Source: Enterobacter cancerogenus
GTDB lineage: Bacteria > Pseudomonadota > Gammaproteobacteria > Enterobacterales > Enterobacteriaceae
DNA length: 36,829 bases
NCBI GenBank assembly: GCA_000773965.1
Contig: JRUP01000023.1
Coordinates: 1-36,829, forward strand
Direction: 5' to 3'
This document shows positions 24,345 through 33,569 of the stretch, in pieces. Position numbers and translations under genes: made by a program. Under the pieces are notes generated by a model. The model saw nothing but the letters and a program-made list of their open reading frames with translations. It searched no databases and was not told the DNA's origin. How positions within the stretch are numbered: the first letter of the stretch is position 1; each line of letters starts with the position of its first letter.

Positions 24345-24566
24345 TTATTTCTGGCTTTGCTGTGTGGATTTATCTTCTTTTTGTTTTTTATTGGCCATAT
24401 GATGGCCTACTGCGCACCCGGCCGCTGCTCCTGCAACACCATGATGAGCGACATGACCTGCTACCCCCCCAACAACCGCACCTTTCACGCACCCCTTTGC
24501 TTCTGCCTGTGAACTGAATACCACGAGAAGGCTGGCGGCCAGTAAAGCTAATGGTAATTTTTTCAT
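24345..24566 (-). CDS. Exported glycine-zipper protein, 73 aa
   Basis: A clear Sec signal peptide (MKKLPLALLAASLLVVFSSQ then AEA) is followed by a short Gly/Ala-rich segment, GAVVGGVAGHVAHHGVAGAA, with a GxxxG pattern, two cysteines and a lysine-rich tail. Glycine-zipper proteins of this size associate with the envelope; the function is unknown. The ATG at 24566 follows GGAG; the longer frame from 24647 adds 27 residues that would bury the signal peptide. Confidence 0.7.
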   Translation of the reverse strand: MKKLPLALLAASLLVVFSSQAEAKGCVKGAVVGGVAGHVAHHGVAGAAAGCAVGHHMANKKQKEDKSTQQSQK

Positions 24567-24942
24567 GCTGTTACTCCTTTTAATTACTGGTATCTTCCAG
24601 TGCTTATAAGCATAACCAATATTTTTATAGCGGCTGTCCAAATGCATAAAGATAAAAACTTAATTACCCCTGGAAACAACTCTTCTGGTTTGACCATGCA
24701 GCAGATACCTGATCACTACCAGTTTTAATGTGTGGGGGCTGGTCTTCTCCTTAAAAATTAGTATGTCTTGATGTCAACAATGTCCGTTTTAGCACTCAGG
24801 CACCATCGGCAATCTCTAAGGCAGCTATGAGCGATCTGCGGACGTCAAAACCTTGGCAATTAAGATGTGTACCACATTAGACAGAACATCCCATATCCGA
24901 ACCGGACAAAGGGCTTTCTGTGTCGACACATGAACATGTAAA
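24567..24942. other. Gene-free stretch
   Basis: AT-rich DNA between two divergent small envelope genes. No ORF, repeat or RNA gene that I can support. Confidence 0.4.
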
Positions 24943-25356
24943 ATGCGGAACGCATTAAAATTTATTAAGGAAAAACGCGCTTTGAAAGGATGGATGTGGA
25001 TAGTACTCGCCCTGTTTTTGCTGATCCCGTTTATTTACGATAAAGGGCCGGGAAGCGAAATTAGTACTGAGAACGAGCAGGCCCCTGCCGCTCCTAAGAC
25101 TGTTCGCTGCAACAGTGCCAACTGTCCGCCGGGGACATCAGTAGCTATTGAGCTTTCCGGCAATCCCTCACAGAATATTTCAACCACTGAAAACCAGGTT
25201 TACAGTGCCGAAAATCTTCAGGGGATCTCATTTGTGGTTATCCAGCAGCGCCCGGATGCACCACAGGACACCGCGCAGCTTCAGGCTCCCGGTGGTGCCA
25301 TGTACATGGTTCCATGGCGCCTGATTATAAAAAACCAAGTCGCCGCCATCCAGTAA
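24943..25356 (+). CDS. Single-pass membrane protein, 137 aa
   Basis: A basic N-terminus (MRNALKFIKEKRALKGW) precedes one transmembrane helix at about residues 17-31 (MWIVLALFLLIPFIY) and a periplasmic domain of about 105 residues with two cysteines (VRCNSANCPP). No family recognised. There is no clear ribosome binding site, so the start is uncertain. A strong hairpin lies 18 bp after the stop. Confidence 0.55.
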   Translation: MRNALKFIKEKRALKGWMWIVLALFLLIPFIYDKGPGSEISTENEQAPAAPKTVRCNSANCPPGTSVAIELSGNPSQNISTTENQVYSAENLQGISFVVIQQRPDAPQDTAQLQAPGGAMYMVPWRLIIKNQVAAIQ

Positions 25357-25373
25357 CACGCTATGCTGCAGGA

Positions 25374-25402
25374 TCAGGCTGACCCTGCAGTCAGCCTGAT
25401 TT
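25374..25402 (+). terminator. Terminator-like hairpin
   Basis: TCAGGCTGAC (25374-25383) and GTCAGCCTGA (25390-25399) form a perfect 10-bp stem with a 6-nt loop, followed by TTT. It lies just after the membrane protein gene. Confidence 0.6.
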
Positions 25403-25620
25403 ACCATAGGACTACTTGCCACACCATATGAGACGCCCTCAGCGTGTTTCTGCGACGTCCGGGCCGTTTTCGCCAGAATTCTGAAAAAAGGCTGTAAAGA
25501 TTGCGGCGGATCAGAATTATTATTCGGTGGGATTTACTCTCTACAGATTAGTGCTCGCAGATGCTAAGAATGCCCGTTATTAGCACAGAGCGGAAGGAAT
25601 CAGATGAACGTCTGCTAAGA

Positions 25621-26846
25621 GCTGTGAGTTCAACTGATGGACGCAACACACTTATTGAACCGTTCTGCGGGTGATTCATAGTCTAGCGTTTTTCTCGGTC
25701 TTTTGTTGAGCTGTCTGGCAACGCTGTTCAGTCTGTGCTGACTGTGAACCGATAAGTCAGTTCCTTTTGGAAAATATTGTCTTAGCAACCTGTTCGTATT
25801 TTCATTTGAGCCACGTTGCCAGGGAGATTGAGGAGCACAGAAGTAAATCTGGATGTCTGTTGCTACAGTAAACCGGGTGTGGCTGGTCATTTCAGCTCCC
25901 CGATCCCAGGTTAATGTTTTATATAGCTCAACAGGTAATTCCCGGGCTTGTCTGATGAGTGCAGATATAACCGTTATGGTCTTGTTGTTCCTGATTTTGG
26001 CTAACATAACAAAGCGGGAATGGCGTTCTACGAGGGTGACGATATAGGGGTTTTTCGAGCCCTGGATCAGATCACCTTCCCAGTGACCAGGGATGGCTCT
26101 GTCTGAGGCTTCCGGTGGCCTTTCGCTGATAGGTATCGCATTCGGGATTTTCCCTAATCCTTTCCCTTTAAGTGATGACGTTCGGGATCTACGAACCGCT
26201 CTTCCGCTTCTGAGGCATTGTTGCAGCTCTTTTTTTAATGCCCCCCGGGTTTGTATAAAAAGCGTTTTATAAATCGTTTCGTGTGACACATGCATTTCCT
26301 GATTATCCGGATAACAGCGTTTTAGCCAACCGGCGATCTGTTCCGGCGACCAGTCCTGATGCATCTTCTCTGCAATGATTTTACACAACGTGGGGCTTTC
26401 GATTAGCTTGCAAGGTTTTGGTCTCAGAGCATTTTCCCACGCAGCAGTATCGGCTTTTGCTGCACGGTATTGCTTGGCACCTCCGTGCCTCCTGACCTCG
26501 CGGCTAATCGTTGAGGGTGCTCTTGATAAGTTGGCAGCGATGTCCCTGATACTGAGTTTTGCTACCAGTCCTCTGGAGATTTCTTCTCTTTCATCAAGCG
26601 TAAGCGCTAATCGATGCCGCTTTCGAACGGGAGGACGGTAGCCACCTGTCTGGTGGATTGTGGGCATGATGGAAGAATGAAATCTGTCGAACATTCTGGC
26701 GATATCATGCAGGGAATCACCTTGCTTATATCTGTCCCAGATAATCGCCTTCTGCTCTGGCGTGTAGTTAATCCGAGTTCTTCGTTTCATGGCAACGTCC
26801 CCCCTTGATTAAGGATAGCGTTGCATCGAGCCATTGAACTCACAGC
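25621..26846 (-). mobile_element. Complete IS30-family insertion sequence, 1226 bp
   Basis: The ends share an inverted repeat GCTGTGAGTTCAA (25621-25633 and, complemented, 26834-26846), with further matches inward (CGCAAC/TGCAAC). The element encodes one transposase. GA lies immediately outside on both sides and may be the 2-bp target duplication usual for the family. The element appears intact and recent. Confidence 0.88.
25630..26790 (-). CDS. IS30-family transposase
   Basis: A 386-residue DDE transposase. Its N-terminal helix-turn-helix segments include TLDEREEISRGLVAKLSIRD with SRAPSTISREVRRHGG. The catalytic region shows GHWEGDLIQG (first Asp), LTWDRGAEM (second Asp) and GSNENTNRLLRQYFPKGTDL (Glu), the usual IS30 signature. 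No frameshift is needed. It fills the element, and its 3' end overlaps the left inverted repeat. Confidence 0.95.
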   Translation of the reverse strand: MKRRTRINYTPEQKAIIWDRYKQGDSLHDIARMFDRFHSSIMPTIHQTGGYRPPVRKRHRLALTLDEREEISRGLVAKLSIRDIAANLSRAPSTISREVRRHGGAKQYRAAKADTAAWENALRPKPCKLIESPTLCKIIAEKMHQDWSPEQIAGWLKRCYPDNQEMHVSHETIYKTLFIQTRGALKKELQQCLRSGRAVRRSRTSSLKGKGLGKIPNAIPISERPPEASDRAIPGHWEGDLIQGSKNPYIVTLVERHSRFVMLAKIRNNKTITVISALIRQARELPVELYKTLTWDRGAEMTSHTRFTVATDIQIYFCAPQSPWQRGSNENTNRLLRQYFPKGTDLSVHSQHRLNSVARQLNKRPRKTLDYESPAERFNKCVASIS

Positions 26847-26949
26847 GAAAAACGGACATTGCCGGTTTAAAAGCAAACAACCAAATCAAACACAATATTT
26901 TAACCTGAATGCTGACGGCAGCCCGCCTTTGCCAGGCTACCTCCGTTTT

Positions 26950-28224
26950 CTAATCGTAAATCTGCCCTTTGCGACAGGTGGCAAAGGTAACTAAACCTAT
27001 GCCTGCTACGAGCCAGGCAAACCCGCTTAGCGCCCAGTGCGCGTTGTGATACAGCGTCAGAATCGTAAGCGGCAATATGCTGGAGCAGACTGAATAGGTA
27101 ATATTATAAATCAGTGAGATGCCCGTCACTTTCACCCTTGATGGAAACAGCCTGACCATAAGCGCCGGGACGGCTGCAATGGTCCCGCTGCACAGACCAA
27201 GTAACACGTAACCTACTATAACCGCGCCCATGTTTAGCCCTTGCGCAAAAGACATCAGGGTAACGGCAACAGCAGCCAGGACTGAGTAAGCCGCAAAAGT
27301 TGGCCAGGCACCAGCTTTATCCGCTATGCGTCCCGCAATAATGCATCCGATGTTCATCGCCAGTATGCCGGCGCAGCTGATTTTAAAGGTGCTGGCGGCA
27401 TCAAAGTGCCACTCTTTCTGCATAATTACCGGCAGTACCACAACAGACAGAATAACAGTTGACGTCAGGACTACGGTCAGCAGGCTTGCAGGGACAACGG
27501 AACTGCGGTGTTTTTGCAGAATATCAGCCAGTGGAAGCCGTTCAGACAGTGCCTGGTCGCGATGCAGCGCAACAAAAACCGGTGTTTCCTGCAGCCAGCG
27601 CCGCAGCCAAACAGAGATAAACCCCAGTATTCCGCCAACGATAAACGGAATACGCCATGCCCACTGTGTTACTTCTTCAGCGGTGAAATAACTGTTGATG
27701 AGCGTCACGGTAAGAGCGGCCAGCATATAGCCAAATGAAAGCCCAGCCTGCAGCAGACCCAGCGACAGCCCGCGCCGGGAAGCGGGCGTATGCTCTACCA
27801 CAAATACCCAGGCATTAGGGACCTCACCGCCCAGCGCGGCTCCCTGAACACTTCGCGCCAGCAACAGCATCAGCGGTGCCCAGTAACCTGCCTGGTCATA
27901 TCCCGGCAGCACGCCCATTACCAGACATGGCATCGCCATAACAAGCACCGTGAAGTTAAACATGTGCTTGCGGCCATATCTATCTGAGAAGTGCGCAATC
28001 AACAGCCCGCCTAGTGGGCGGGCAAGATAGCCGATCGAGAAAATGGTCATGCTCTCAAGCAGGCGGACCCATTCCGGTGTATGCGCCGGGAAAAACACGT
28101 CGGCGATGGTTGAGGAAAGAAAGACAAAAATAATGAAGTCAAACACCTCCAGAGCCCCGCCCAGCAGTGACAAGGAGATGACTTTGTAATCGTTACGGGA
28201 AAGCGAAACAGTAGTAGTGGTCAT
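26950..28224 (-). CDS. MHS-type MFS metabolite:proton symporter
   Basis: A 424-residue, 12-helix transporter. Early residues GGALEVFDFIIFVFLSSTIA and the loop 2-3 signature AHFSDRYGRKH place it in the metabolite:H+ symporter group of the MFS, whose members take up organic acids such as citrate, alpha-ketoglutarate or shikimate. LARSVQGAALGGEVPNAWVF is the typical helix 4-5 region. The ATG at 28224 overlaps the stop of a 55-codon ORF (TAATG), so translation is probably coupled; the longer frame from 28284 overlaps that ORF. The substrate cannot be read from the sequence. Confidence 0.85.
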   Translation of the reverse strand: MTTTTVSLSRNDYKVISLSLLGGALEVFDFIIFVFLSSTIADVFFPAHTPEWVRLLESMTIFSIGYLARPLGGLLIAHFSDRYGRKHMFNFTVLVMAMPCLVMGVLPGYDQAGYWAPLMLLLARSVQGAALGGEVPNAWVFVVEHTPASRRGLSLGLLQAGLSFGYMLAALTVTLINSYFTAEEVTQWAWRIPFIVGGILGFISVWLRRWLQETPVFVALHRDQALSERLPLADILQKHRSSVVPASLLTVVLTSTVILSVVVLPVIMQKEWHFDAASTFKISCAGILAMNIGCIIAGRIADKAGAWPTFAAYSVLAAVAVTLMSFAQGLNMGAVIVGYVLLGLCSGTIAAVPALMVRLFPSRVKVTGISLIYNITYSVCSSILPLTILTLYHNAHWALSGFAWLVAGIGLVTFATCRKGQIYD

Positions 28225-28391
28225 TACGCAAACCCACCACTCGTAAATGCAACGAGGAGATCTGCAGGCTCGACGTTCGCACACTGCTTAAGAACGCCCG
28301 CCTTTGTCAGCACGGATTTATCTGATACCGGTGACAAATAGTTGTCCAGCAGCACGCTGCTGGCCTGATGGAGGAACACGGGAATGGTCAT
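28224..28391 (-). CDS. Small protein, 55 aa, coupled to the MFS transporter
   Basis: The ORF begins MTIPVFLHQASSVLLDNYLS and ends LLVAFTSGGFA; its TAA shares one base with the transporter ATG. AGGAG lies 7 nt before its ATG, whereas the transporter has no good site of its own. It may be a genuine small protein, a leader that feeds ribosomes to the transporter, or the remnant N-terminus of an enzyme. No family recognised. Confidence 0.5.
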   Translation of the reverse strand: MTIPVFLHQASSVLLDNYLSPVSDKSVLTKAGVLKQCANVEPADLLVAFTSGGFA

Positions 28392-28875
28392 AATTGTCTC
28401 CTGACAAACGGGATAAACGTCAGCCCGGACGGCTAATGGAAGGTCGCATCAAGATGCGTCAGTTAAGGAAGTCACTGGCCAGCAGAAGCAGGCTGTTAAC
28501 GATAAATTCGTAGCACATACCCAGGTGCGAGCCGACAAGTCCCCCCAACAGAATTCCGATAAACTGACCGGAGAATTGCATCTTTACGTGGAGTTCAGCG
28601 ATGTTCTGCAACGGCTGTCTTGCGCCCGCTGAATTGACTCTGGAGCTATACACGATGGATGGAATGATCACCGTTCTGTGGCTACTGTTCTACCTGAAGG
28701 TTATACGATGCTTACGCTCCTCAGTACATACATCCGGGCAAGCCGCGACAGAACACATAATGCGCTTAACCGGAGCCAGAGGAGCCTGCGCACAAACGGG
28801 ATTAATCTTGCCTGAGCTGCAGCTTCCTGAGTTATTACTGGTCGGCGTTGGCGCATTCAGCACGAACGTGAGTTG
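28392..28875. other. Stretch without a supported gene
   Basis: A leftward frame at 28459-28671 includes a hydrophobic run (QFIGILLGGLVGSHLGM) and a rightward frame at 28601-29035 overlaps it. Neither has a good ribosome binding site or a recognisable family, so neither is called. Confidence 0.3.
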
Positions 28876-28962
28876 TCATGTCAACGAATGGAAAATAATG
28901 ACCGCATACAAGATGACGACACAGACTACCGTACCGATGACAATCCGGCTGCCCTCTTTCAT
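28876..28962 (-). CDS. Candidate 28-aa single-helix membrane protein
   Basis: MKEGSRIVIGTVVCVVILYA followed by VIIFHSLT: a charged start and one transmembrane helix, like the many small inner-membrane proteins of enterobacteria. GGGGGA lies 5 nt before the ATG. It overlaps no supported gene. It is too short for a family assignment. Confidence 0.4.
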   Translation of the reverse strand: MKEGSRIVIGTVVCVVILYAVIIFHSLT

Positions 28963-29084
28963 GACTATCCCCCTTTACACTGATTCAATAACTGAGATGC
29001 TTGATATGATAAAGTGTGGCATTCGAATGAAGTGATTCATTTACTCAAGCAGAACGCCGCACTTACTCTTTTTCAGGTTCAATA

Positions 29085-29585
29085 ATGAGAAAAAAAATCA
29101 CGCGAGACGACCTGGACCGGTTTGATTTGTCCATTCTTAATATCCTGCAGATAAATAACCGTCTTCCTCACTCGGCTATAGCCGAAAAGGTTGGCCTTTC
29201 AACACCCTCCGTACAGCGCCGTATCAGCCGGTTGGAAGAGAAAGGCATCATCAGGGCCAATATTGCCGTCGTCGATCCGACACAGGTCGGTAATCCGGTC
29301 ACGGCCGTCATTGAATCCCGGCTCGTTGAGGACCGGAGTATCGTGATGGATCGGGCCAAGCGCTATTTTCGTGGCGTTGATGAAATTCAGCAGTGTTATT
29401 TCGTCAACGGCGGGGTGTCGTTCATCATCATCATGATAGCCCGCGACCTGCAGCACTTTGAACGCCTGGTCAGGCAGCACTTTGCTGATAACCAGGATAT
29501 TCTGACTTACCGGACGCTTATCGTGCTCGATACGGTCAAGACGGGTCTGAATATTCCCCTGTTCGGGCTGGCAGACCTGAGCTAA
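29085..29585 (+). CDS. Lrp/AsnC-family transcriptional regulator
   Basis: A 166-residue protein. Residues ~8-65 form the helix-turn-helix (DRFDLSILNILQINNRLPHS, EKVGLSTPSVQRRISRLEEK), and the rest the RAM ligand-binding domain (AVIESRLVEDR, GVDEIQQCYFVNGGVSFIII). Members sense amino acids and often control an adjacent transporter. The convergent RhtA-like exporter ends 3 bp downstream and is the obvious candidate target, along with the divergent MFS gene. Confidence 0.92.
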   Translation: MRKKITRDDLDRFDLSILNILQINNRLPHSAIAEKVGLSTPSVQRRISRLEEKGIIRANIAVVDPTQVGNPVTAVIESRLVEDRSIVMDRAKRYFRGVDEIQQCYFVNGGVSFIIIMIARDLQHFERLVRQHFADNQDILTYRTLIVLDTVKTGLNIPLFGLADLS

Positions 29586-29588
29586 ACG

Positions 29589-30437
29589 TCAGGAGCGCGT
29601 GTGCGACCGGGCGAACAGCGCACAGCCGGCACAGGCGGCCATCACTGACAGAATGCCTCCGCACTGCATCAGGCTCAGCTTTTCATTCAGGATAATCCAT
29701 CCGGCAAGCGCGCTGACCGCCGGGGAGCCGCTCAGCAAAACCCCGAACACGCGGGAAGGCAGCCAGCGCATGGCGTACATATCCAGCAGAAATGGCAGCA
29801 TGCTTGACAGAATGGCCACGCAAAGACCTGTAAGAAGCACGCCGGGTAAAACTAGCGCGCTCCCGGCCTGAGCCGTTCCGAGCGGAACAGCGATCAGGGC
29901 CGCGATGGTCATGCCTGCCGCGACAGAGCGCCCGCCGCCGTTGGACACGCTTCTGCCCACGATGACATAAAGCCCCCAGAAAAAGGCAGCGGCAAGAGAA
30001 TACGCCACGCCGCGAATATTAATCACCTTATGAATGTCGCCTGCGGCGAGCAGGAACAGGCCAGACGCGGACAGCAGGATCCAGAGTAAATCTGTTTTTT
30101 TCCGGGACGTCAGCAGGGCGGCTATGAGCGGCCCCATCACCTCAATGGAGATGGCAATACTGACAGGGATATAAGCAAATGCACGATAAATCAGCAGATT
30201 CATCAAGGCGAGCACGATGCCATAGAGTGACATTGCACCCCATGAAATTCCGCTGTTGCGTAAGGTCCACGGACGAAAAAACGCAAGCAGAACGAGGGAA
30301 GATATGCCCAGGCGCAGCGCGGCCACACCTTCGCTGCCTACAACCGGAAAAAGCGTTTTAGCAAACGCGGCACCCGTCTGAACCGAAACCATTCCGGCAA
30401 AAGCTGCCAGGAAAGGAAGATGTTGTTTTTTTTGCAT
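29589..30437 (-). CDS. EamA/DMT-family exporter, RhtA-like
   Basis: A 282-residue, 10-helix transporter with two EamA repeats. Segments such as VSVQTGAAFAKTLFPVVGSE, GVAALRLGISSLVLLAFFRP and SMLPFLLDMYAMRWLPSRVF resemble RhtA, the threonine/homoserine exporter of E. coli, more than other DMT members. Amino-acid export is therefore likely. It is convergent with the Lrp/AsnC-type gene. The protein is slightly shorter than RhtA (295 residues). Confidence 0.8.
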   Translation of the reverse strand: MQKKQHLPFLAAFAGMVSVQTGAAFAKTLFPVVGSEGVAALRLGISSLVLLAFFRPWTLRNSGISWGAMSLYGIVLALMNLLIYRAFAYIPVSIAISIEVMGPLIAALLTSRKKTDLLWILLSASGLFLLAAGDIHKVINIRGVAYSLAAAFFWGLYVIVGRSVSNGGGRSVAAGMTIAALIAVPLGTAQAGSALVLPGVLLTGLCVAILSSMLPFLLDMYAMRWLPSRVFGVLLSGSPAVSALAGWIILNEKLSLMQCGGILSVMAACAGCALFARSHTRS

Positions 30438-30972
30438 GGGCTCGTCTTTCAGAAGTGGTGGAACTCAAAATTTTACAGTGCAGGCATGATTAGTTTTCTC
30501 AAAAAAATCTGGCTGAAAAAGTTTTCTGATTAAGATTATCCAGCGTGCAGGTAAATAACTCAAAGCCAGTCGCGCTACGCCATCTTCAGGCTCTTAAGGG
30601 CAGTTTCAAAGCGATACATTTTCAAATATTAAAGCGCCTGTATACCTGCATGTCCCTGGCGAACTCATAGCGGATAATGCCTTGTGTCTGCTTTTGGCAC
30701 AAAGCAGATCAGCATGTCGGGTCCGCAATAAGTGACAAGCAGACAATCGCCGTTTTTCTAGAATAGATACCGGCTTGTACCTGGTCGCGTATTGTTCAAC
30801 AGGGAGCAGGTAACCTTTACGGCTGTCGCTGTGGATGACTCATAACGACATGATTTAGGCCGCACTCAGTTATACTTTTTCCTTAACAAATTCCATCGCA
30901 CTTACCGTGAAGAAATAAAGCAACAATTTTAGATGGTTAGGCGCTCAATTTTTTAAACCAGCAGGTAATGTC
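30438..30972. other. Gene-free stretch with one palindromic repeat
   Basis: About 535 bp without a supported ORF. TCTGCTTTTGGCACAAAGCAGA at 30687-30708 is an 8-bp stem palindrome related to copies near 32545 and 35829. No promoter is obvious. Confidence 0.45.
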
Positions 30973-31410
30973 ATGATCTTAAGTGCTAATCACGTCGGTT
31001 TTTCAGTCAAAAATATTGAAGACGCATTATTCGTCTGGACCCATATTCTTGGAGGGAAGTTATTACGCGAAGGGAAAATGTCTGGACCCATTATTGATGA
31101 AGTCACAGGCGCAAGGGGCGCTGATGTACGAATGGCTTTGCTTGAACTGGCTGGTATGAACATTGAATTACTGCAATACAATAACATTGAACAGCCAGAA
31201 GCGCCTTCAGCACCCTATATCCCAGGCTACGCGCACCTGGCGTTTATGGTTAAGGATCTTGATACGCTCCTGAGCAAAGTATCGGACTATGGCTGGAAGA
31301 CGCCAGGAAAACCCCAGACAGTCTCATCAGGCCCCATGCAGGGAACCAGAGTCATATATTTACAAAGCCCTGATGGTCAGACGCTTGAGTTGATGGAACG
31401 CAATCAATGA
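30973..31410 (+). CDS. VOC-superfamily protein (glyoxalase-like fold), 145 aa
   Basis: Two beta-alpha-beta-beta-beta modules are visible: ANHVGFSVKNIEDALFVWTH to LLELAGMNIELLQYNN, then YAHLAFMVKDLDTLLSKV to IYLQSPDGQTLELMER. The metal ligands of the fold would be His7, Glu65 region, His95 and Glu141. The layout is like methylmalonyl-CoA epimerase or related lyases and dioxygenases. AGGTAA lies upstream. It precedes an alpha/beta hydrolase, so both may belong to a small degradative pathway. The substrate is unknown. Confidence 0.82.
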   Translation: MILSANHVGFSVKNIEDALFVWTHILGGKLLREGKMSGPIIDEVTGARGADVRMALLELAGMNIELLQYNNIEQPEAPSAPYIPGYAHLAFMVKDLDTLLSKVSDYGWKTPGKPQTVSSGPMQGTRVIYLQSPDGQTLELMERNQ

Positions 31411-31598
31411 AGTCCACATATCATGACCCGTTACCTTCTTATCAGAGCGGTGATGTTTGCAACGTGCGCTTGGTGGCACAAGGCGAACAGTGGGCGCTGA
31501 AGGTCGGCTTAGAGCGAGAAGCGGACATCCGAAGCTGTCATTACTCTGAGAGAATTTGCTTGAATAGTCGTGTATTCATTAAAAGGGATCAGGTCTAA
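31407..31598 (+). CDS. Doubtful ORF overlapping the VOC gene, 63 aa
   Basis: The ATG overlaps the VOC stop (ATGA), which favours translation, but the composition looks random and no family is recognised. It may be the remains of a lost gene between the VOC protein and the hydrolase. Confidence 0.25.
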   Translation: MKSTYHDPLPSYQSGDVCNVRLVAQGEQWALKVGLEREADIRSCHYSERICLNSRVFIKRDQV

Positions 31599-31710
31599 AC
31601 ACGACCATCGATGGTCAGTAAATAACAGAAACCTATACATCTGAGCCTTGTCTGCGGGCTTCAATGCAAAGATACTGACGTCTTTAAACTCAGCCAGTAT
31701 TGATAATTCT

Positions 31711-32460
31711 ATGGAATCTTTCTTTTCATCCACTGCAAATTGTCTCGTCCGCTGGCAGGATCTGCCCGGCAGCGGAACACCCCTGATATTTGTGCACGGA
31801 CTAGGGTGTGCTTCTTCGTACGAATATCCACTTATAGCCACAGACCCTCGTTTAAATAAAAGACGTGCGATTCTTATAGATTTGCCAGGGTGTGGCTACA
31901 GTGAAAAGCCTCGTGATTACAGCTATTCAATCACTGACCAGGCCAGTGTGGTGGCAGAGTTAGTATGGTATTTAGGGCTGAATAAATGTTTTATTTACGG
32001 GCACAGTATGGGGGGGAGTATCAGTATTGAAGCGGCAGGCTTAATCACAAATCGCATGGAGGGACTTGTGGTATCTGAACCTAATTTTAGGCCCGGGGGC
32101 GGTTTTTTCAGTCGGCAGATATGCAGCCACAGTGAAGAAGAGTTCATAAACAAACACTGGAAACAAATGATTGAAAACGAATCAGGCCCCTGGGCGGGAA
32201 GCCTCGCTGTTGATGCCCCTTGGGCGGTCTGGCGAGGTGCTTCAAGTCTGATAGCAGGCGGTGACTGGCTTGAGCGATTTATTAAATTGCCAGTGCGTAA
32301 ACAGCTGATCTTCGGTGAATGGTCGTTACCTGACGACGATGTCGATTATTTAGTCAAGTCAGGGGTTTCAACGGTAATCCTTGATGATTGTGGGCATTGC
32401 ATGTCATGGGAACAACCGGGTTATCTTTCTCTTGCGCTGTCAAATTTTGTCGGTGAGTAG
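31711..32460 (+). CDS. Alpha/beta-hydrolase, 249 aa
   Basis: The fold's order is visible: LIFVHGLGCASSYEYPLI (oxyanion HG), AILIDLPGCGYSEKP, the nucleophile elbow IYGHSMGGS (Ser), and the catalytic His in DDCGHCMSWEQP. The acid is probably Asp in the LPDDD or a nearby strand. Members hydrolyse esters, lactones or C-C bonds. The ATG at 31711 gives a normal N-terminus; a TTG at 31648 is unlikely. The ribosome binding site is weak. The gene looks AT-rich and lies downstream of the VOC gene. Confidence 0.85.
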   Translation: MESFFSSTANCLVRWQDLPGSGTPLIFVHGLGCASSYEYPLIATDPRLNKRRAILIDLPGCGYSEKPRDYSYSITDQASVVAELVWYLGLNKCFIYGHSMGGSISIEAAGLITNRMEGLVVSEPNFRPGGGFFSRQICSHSEEEFINKHWKQMIENESGPWAGSLAVDAPWAVWRGASSLIAGGDWLERFIKLPVRKQLIFGEWSLPDDDVDYLVKSGVSTVILDDCGHCMSWEQPGYLSLALSNFVGE

Positions 32461-32604
32461 CAGTAAAATTCAGCACTCAATTGAGTTTCGCGGCCTGGTG
32501 CCCAACACCATACTCAGAACCGGGCGATAACGGATGGCTGTTCATGGCACAAAGCGGACAAAATCTGATAAACATTCGTCAATAAGGTCTAATGAACTAA
32601 GCAA

Positions 32605-33495
32605 TTATATATCTTGTATTTTTAGAAAAATTATAAGCCTAGCCATCCCCGGACTCAGTGAATCTGGTGTTTTATAACAAATGCAGATTTGCCGGCGTGC
32701 CCAATGATCGGTAAGCGGTAGTATGTGGTAATGAAATTTTTTACTGAGTCGTTCAGCCACTGATACAGGAAGGATACCCACTCCGATACCGCTACTGACC
32801 ATCTCACACATCCCTTCAAAACCGCTCATTCTGATACGATAGCTCAGTAAGTGGCCAAGTTCTCTGGCATGTCCGCTGACATGGTCCTGCAGTGCATTAC
32901 CGGGATATAAACCAATAAAAGGCTCACCCAATGCGTCAGCCAGTGAGACGTTTTCTCTAAGCCCAAGCGCGTGGGAGGAGGGAACGATTAGCGCGAGGCT
33001 GTCATCTGCAACTGGCTCAAGTGTGAGATTATGTGCATTAACTGCATCAGTGACGAGTCCCGCTTCGACAGTACCGTTGTTGATACTGTTGATGATATCC
33101 GCGCTGGATTTTTCTTCCAGTTCAATCACTACACCCGGATTATCTGAAAGCCATCTTGCAAGCCTGACGGGCAGAAATTCTGCCATCGCAGAAGTGTTAG
33201 CATATAACCGAACTTTTTCTCTTACTCCTTTAACATAAGCACTCATTTCAGCTCTGAGATGCTCCTGCCGGGACAGTAATTCACGGGCATGGCAGATGAG
33301 GATCTCACCCGCTTCAGTAAGACTCACGCCTCTCGGATGACGGTTAAAAATCCTTGCCCCGATATCTTCTTCTATGCATCTCAGCCTCTCACTCGCTGAG
33401 CCAGTGGCCAGGCAGGCGTGCCGGGCACCATGAGTAATGCTTCCCGCCTCAGCAATACAGACGACGAGTTTTATGTCAGAAAGATCCAGTCGCAT
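32605..33495 (-). CDS. LysR-type transcriptional regulator
   Basis: A 296-residue regulator. The N-terminal winged helix-turn-helix is LDLSDIKLVVCIAEAGSITH to GARIFNRHPRGVSLTEAGEI, with A-C-L-A-T-G-S-A-S-E-R-L in the recognition helix. A LysR substrate-binding domain follows (LVTDAVNAHNLTLEPV, GIGVGILPVSVAERL). The start MRLDLSD at 33495 fits the family; the longer frame has no support. It faces the TauE/SafE-like exporter gene with about 75 bp between starts, so it probably controls that gene and the small genes after it. Confidence 0.92.
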   Translation of the reverse strand: MRLDLSDIKLVVCIAEAGSITHGARHACLATGSASERLRCIEEDIGARIFNRHPRGVSLTEAGEILICHARELLSRQEHLRAEMSAYVKGVREKVRLYANTSAMAEFLPVRLARWLSDNPGVVIELEEKSSADIINSINNGTVEAGLVTDAVNAHNLTLEPVADDSLALIVPSSHALGLRENVSLADALGEPFIGLYPGNALQDHVSGHARELGHLLSYRIRMSGFEGMCEMVSSGIGVGILPVSVAERLSKKFHYHILPLTDHWARRQICICYKTPDSLSPGMARLIIFLKIQDI

Positions 33496-33569
33496 AAAGA
33501 TCTCTAAATCAGCCTTCGGAATATCCGAAGCATGAAGTGCTTTAACCAGATTGTCCATTGACCAAATGG

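Noticed and set aside
28459..29035. Two overlapping ORFs of 70 and 144 codons on opposite strands
   Set aside because: Weak start sites, no family resemblance and mutual overlap; only the 28-codon minus-strand ORF within the region has a good ribosome binding site.
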